DNA of 8,128 bases from Deltaproteobacteria bacterium (lineage in GTDB: Bacteria; Desulfobacterota; Desulfobacteria; Desulfobacterales; Desulfobacteraceae), in assembly GCA_019314105.1 (NCBI GenBank), contig JAFCZY010000061.1, forward strand, positions 1 through 8,128, in the 5' to 3' direction. Below, in pieces: positions 6,343 through 8,128 of this stretch (within the stretch, counting starts at the first letter, position 1; every line of letters starts with the position of its first letter). The translations under genes and the position numbers were made by a program. The notes below the pieces were generated by a model. The model made no database searches, was not told the DNA's origin, and saw only the letters and a program-made list of their open reading frames with translations.

Positions 6343-7629
6343 ATGGGGAAAACCATTGCAGAAAAAATTTTTGAAACCCATTTGGTGAATAAACCCTTTG
6401 GAGATGTCAGTGTTTTAAAACTGGATCGGGTGTTTTGTCATGAAATCACAACCCCAACAGCCATCCAAGACCTTGTATCAAGGGGGAAAGACCGGGTGTT
6501 TGATCCGGATAAAATTAAAGCGGTCATTGATCATGTGACCCCTGCCAAGGATTCTAAAACTGCCATGCAAGGGAAAATTCTGCGGGAATGGGTAAAACGA
6601 CATGGCATCAAAGATTTTTTTGACATCGGCCACAATGGGATCTGTCATGCCATCTTCCCTGAGAAGGGATTTGTACGCCCCGGGTTTACCATTATTATGG
6701 GAGATTCTCATACCTGCACACATGGGGCGTTTGGGGCGTTTGCCGCCGGTGTCGGAACAACCGATCTGGAAGTGGGTATTTTAAAAGGGGTCTGTACGTT
6801 TAAACCCCCTCAAACCTATAAGATTGCGATTATTGGAATGCTGCCAAAAGGCGTATTTGCCAAAGATATTATCCTTAAGGTGATTAAAGAAATAACCGTA
6901 AACGGGGCCACTAATATGGTCATTGAATTCAGAGGAAATGTCGTGGATGAGATGAGCATGGATCAGCGGATGACTCTTTCCAACATGGCGGTTGAAGCAG
7001 GCGCAACCAGCGGGATATGCCTTCCTGATATGACAACGGTTGACTACCTCTGGGCGTTTATTAAGGATGACTATTCGAGCAGGCAGGCAGCCCTGGATAC
7101 ATTTGCCCGGTTTAGATCAGATGATGATGCCGTTTATGCAAAACAGAAAACAATTGATGTGAGTGATCTTGAACCATTAACAACCTTTGGATATAAGCCG
7201 GATAATGTAAACCCCGTATCCCGAATGAAAGGGATACGGCTCGATCAGGTGTATATCGGTTCCTGCACCAATGGACGGCTTGAAGATCTGAGAATTGCTG
7301 CAAAGGTGCTTAAAGGCCATATTATCAACAACCATGTCAGAGGAATTGTATCGCCTGCAACCCCCAAAATATTTTCCCAGGCCATGGAAGAAGGGATTCT
7401 TAAAATTTTCATGGATTCAGGCTTTTGCGTAACAAACCCCACTTGCGGCGCCTGTCTCGGCATGAGTAACGGCGTTCTTGCCGATGGCGAGGTGGCAGCT
7501 TCCACAACCAATCGAAATTTTAATGGCCGCATGGGCAAGGGCGGTATGGTTCATTTGATGAGCCCGGCAACAGCAGCAGCCAGTGCGATTAAAGGCAAAA
7601 TTTCAAACTCCAGTCTTTATGGTAAATAA
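6343..7629 (+). CDS. leuC: 3-isopropylmalate dehydratase/homoaconitase-type large subunit (aconitase superfamily)
   Basis: A 428-residue catalytic subunit of a two-subunit, [4Fe-4S] hydro-lyase that isomerises a 2-hydroxy to a 3-hydroxy acid through a dehydrated intermediate. The canonical reaction is 2-isopropylmalate to 3-isopropylmalate in leucine synthesis. Motifs include 'IDHVTPAKD', 'GDSHTCTHGAFGAFAAG' (from residue 120), 'IGSCTNGR' with C308, and 'NPTCGACLG' with C368 and C371. These cysteines have the same 60- and 3-residue spacings as in E. coli LeuC. 'ASTTNRNFNGRMG' holds R391 and R396. At 428 residues it belongs to the short LeuC2/HacA-like class, against about 466 in E. coli. The start at 6343 is supported by GGAGAG (6333-6338); an in-frame TTG at 6331 would place that ribosome site inside the gene. 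Relatives include homoaconitase, dimethylmalate dehydratase and citramalate isomerases, so the fold is certain but the substrate is not. It is followed by its small subunit after 11 bases. Confidence 0.9.
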   Translation: MGKTIAEKIFETHLVNKPFGDVSVLKLDRVFCHEITTPTAIQDLVSRGKDRVFDPDKIKAVIDHVTPAKDSKTAMQGKILREWVKRHGIKDFFDIGHNGICHAIFPEKGFVRPGFTIIMGDSHTCTHGAFGAFAAGVGTTDLEVGILKGVCTFKPPQTYKIAIIGMLPKGVFAKDIILKVIKEITVNGATNMVIEFRGNVVDEMSMDQRMTLSNMAVEAGATSGICLPDMTTVDYLWAFIKDDYSSRQAALDTFARFRSDDDAVYAKQKTIDVSDLEPLTTFGYKPDNVNPVSRMKGIRLDQVYIGSCTNGRLEDLRIAAKVLKGHIINNHVRGIVSPATPKIFSQAMEEGILKIFMDSGFCVTNPTCGACLGMSNGVLADGEVAASTTNRNFNGRMGKGGMVHLMSPATAAASAIKGKISNSSLYGK

Positions 7630-7640
7630 GGAAAATAATA

Positions 7641-8128
7641 ATGAAAGAATTTAAAGGGAAGGTATTGTTTCTTGATCGTTCCGATATCAATACAGATGAA
7701 ATCATTCCGGCCAAATACCTCACGGAAATTGAAAAATCAGCAATGAAACCGCATTTGCTTGAAGACTTAAAATTAGATGGCTTTCATCCGGAAACGGATA
7801 TTAAAGGAAAGACTGTTATTGTTACCCAAGACAATTTTGGATGCGGGTCTTCAAGAGAGCATGCTCCCTGGGCACTTGAAGAGAATGGTATTAATGTTGT
7901 GATCGCTCCAAGTTTTGCAAGAATATTCAGGCAGAACATGTTCAATTGCGGCATGCTTTCCATTGAGCTTTCTCAGGACCGGATCAATGCCATTTTTGAT
8001 GCGTTTTCAAAAAGCGGCACTCAAATTTCAGTGGATATTGAAACACCTGAAATTACCATTCAATCAAAAGAGCAGACAAAAAAAATCCAATTTCAAATTT
8101 CAGAATTTGACAAAGCCCTTATTAAAAC
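7641..8128 (+). CDS. leuD: 3-isopropylmalate dehydratase-type small subunit, 3' end cut by the window
   Basis: The swivel-domain partner of the preceding large subunit; together they form the active isomerase. The frame is open from the ATG to the window edge with no stop (162 complete codons). LeuD proteins of this short type are about 160-170 residues, so the gene is probably almost complete. Visible hallmarks are 'DINTDEIIPAKYL' (15-27), the diagnostic 'FGCGSSREHAPWAL' (66-79), 'IAPSFARIFRQN' (88-99) and 'NCGML' (102-106). The substrate-selecting loop after 'PAK' reads YLTE (26-29). AAGGA (7628-7632), overlapping the large subunit's stop codon, gives a good ribosome site 8 bases before the ATG, consistent with coupled translation. 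What follows in the operon is outside the window; a leuB-type dehydrogenase would be expected if this is leucine synthesis. Confidence 0.92.
   Translation, partial: MKEFKGKVLFLDRSDINTDEIIPAKYLTEIEKSAMKPHLLEDLKLDGFHPETDIKGKTVIVTQDNFGCGSSREHAPWALEENGINVVIAPSFARIFRQNMFNCGMLSIELSQDRINAIFDAFSKSGTQISVDIETPEITIQSKEQTKKIQFQISEFDKALIK

Noticed and set aside
6478..7538. Several short frames in other phases or on the minus strand within the large-subunit gene
   Set aside because: All lie inside a gene with full catalytic motifs, and none has a ribosome site or recognisable product.
1..8128. Defence system, mobile element, CRISPR array, riboswitch or tRNA
   Set aside because: I looked for transposase or integrase motifs, spaced direct repeats, terminal inverted repeats, tRNA-like cloverleafs and leader structures and saw none; every gene belongs to a known family.

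Overview
The window looks like ordinary chromosome from an AT-leaning, Gram-negative anaerobe, most likely a sulfate reducer of the Desulfobacteraceae type (Desulfobacterota). This is inferred from protein style: a soluble hybrid histidine kinase with a GGIAHDFNN H-box, a 'TRPDFDG' DHH phosphoesterase, and a short LeuC-type hydro-lyase behind an XRE-cupin regulator. There is no marker gene that proves it. I see no rRNA or tRNA gene, no transposase, no insertion sequence, no CRISPR array and no phage gene.

Layout, left to right. (1) 1-1419, plus strand: the 3' part of a family 5 extracellular solute-binding protein of an ABC transporter, with its start and signal peptide outside the window. 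(2) 1448-1480: a strong hairpin that can serve as a shared terminator for the two convergent genes around it. (3) 1500-2399, minus strand: a DHH-family phosphoesterase. (4) 2400-2657: an AT-rich divergent intergenic region with weak promoter and operator candidates. (5) 2658-4982, plus strand: a 774-residue hybrid sensor kinase (uncharacterised N-terminal region, PAS, HisKA, HATPase, receiver), followed 26 bases later by a YigZ/IMPACT-family protein (5009-5668), probably co-transcribed. (6) 5669-5742: a near-consensus sigma-70 promoter whose -10 box lies inside a 35-base near-palindrome. It drives (7) an XRE-cupin regulator (5743-6327), then a LeuC-type large subunit (6343-7629) and a LeuD-type small subunit (7641 to the window end, still open). 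The spacings are 15 and 11 bases.

The most coherent unit is regulator + hydro-lyase large subunit + hydro-lyase small subunit. A sensible reading is that the cupin domain senses a small acid related to the isomerase's substrate or product and that the regulator acts on the palindrome in its own promoter. Both catalytic subunits look intact: three [4Fe-4S] cysteines and the active-site arginines in the large subunit, and the swivel-domain signature in the small subunit. The substrate is not certain. The small subunit's specificity loop reads YLTE, which matches neither the methanogen homoaconitase loop (YLRT) nor the M. jannaschii isopropylmalate isomerase loop as I remember it. I found no clearly new defence or mobile system; the points worth a second look are the promoter palindrome, the regulator-isomerase operon and the kinase's unrecognised input region.
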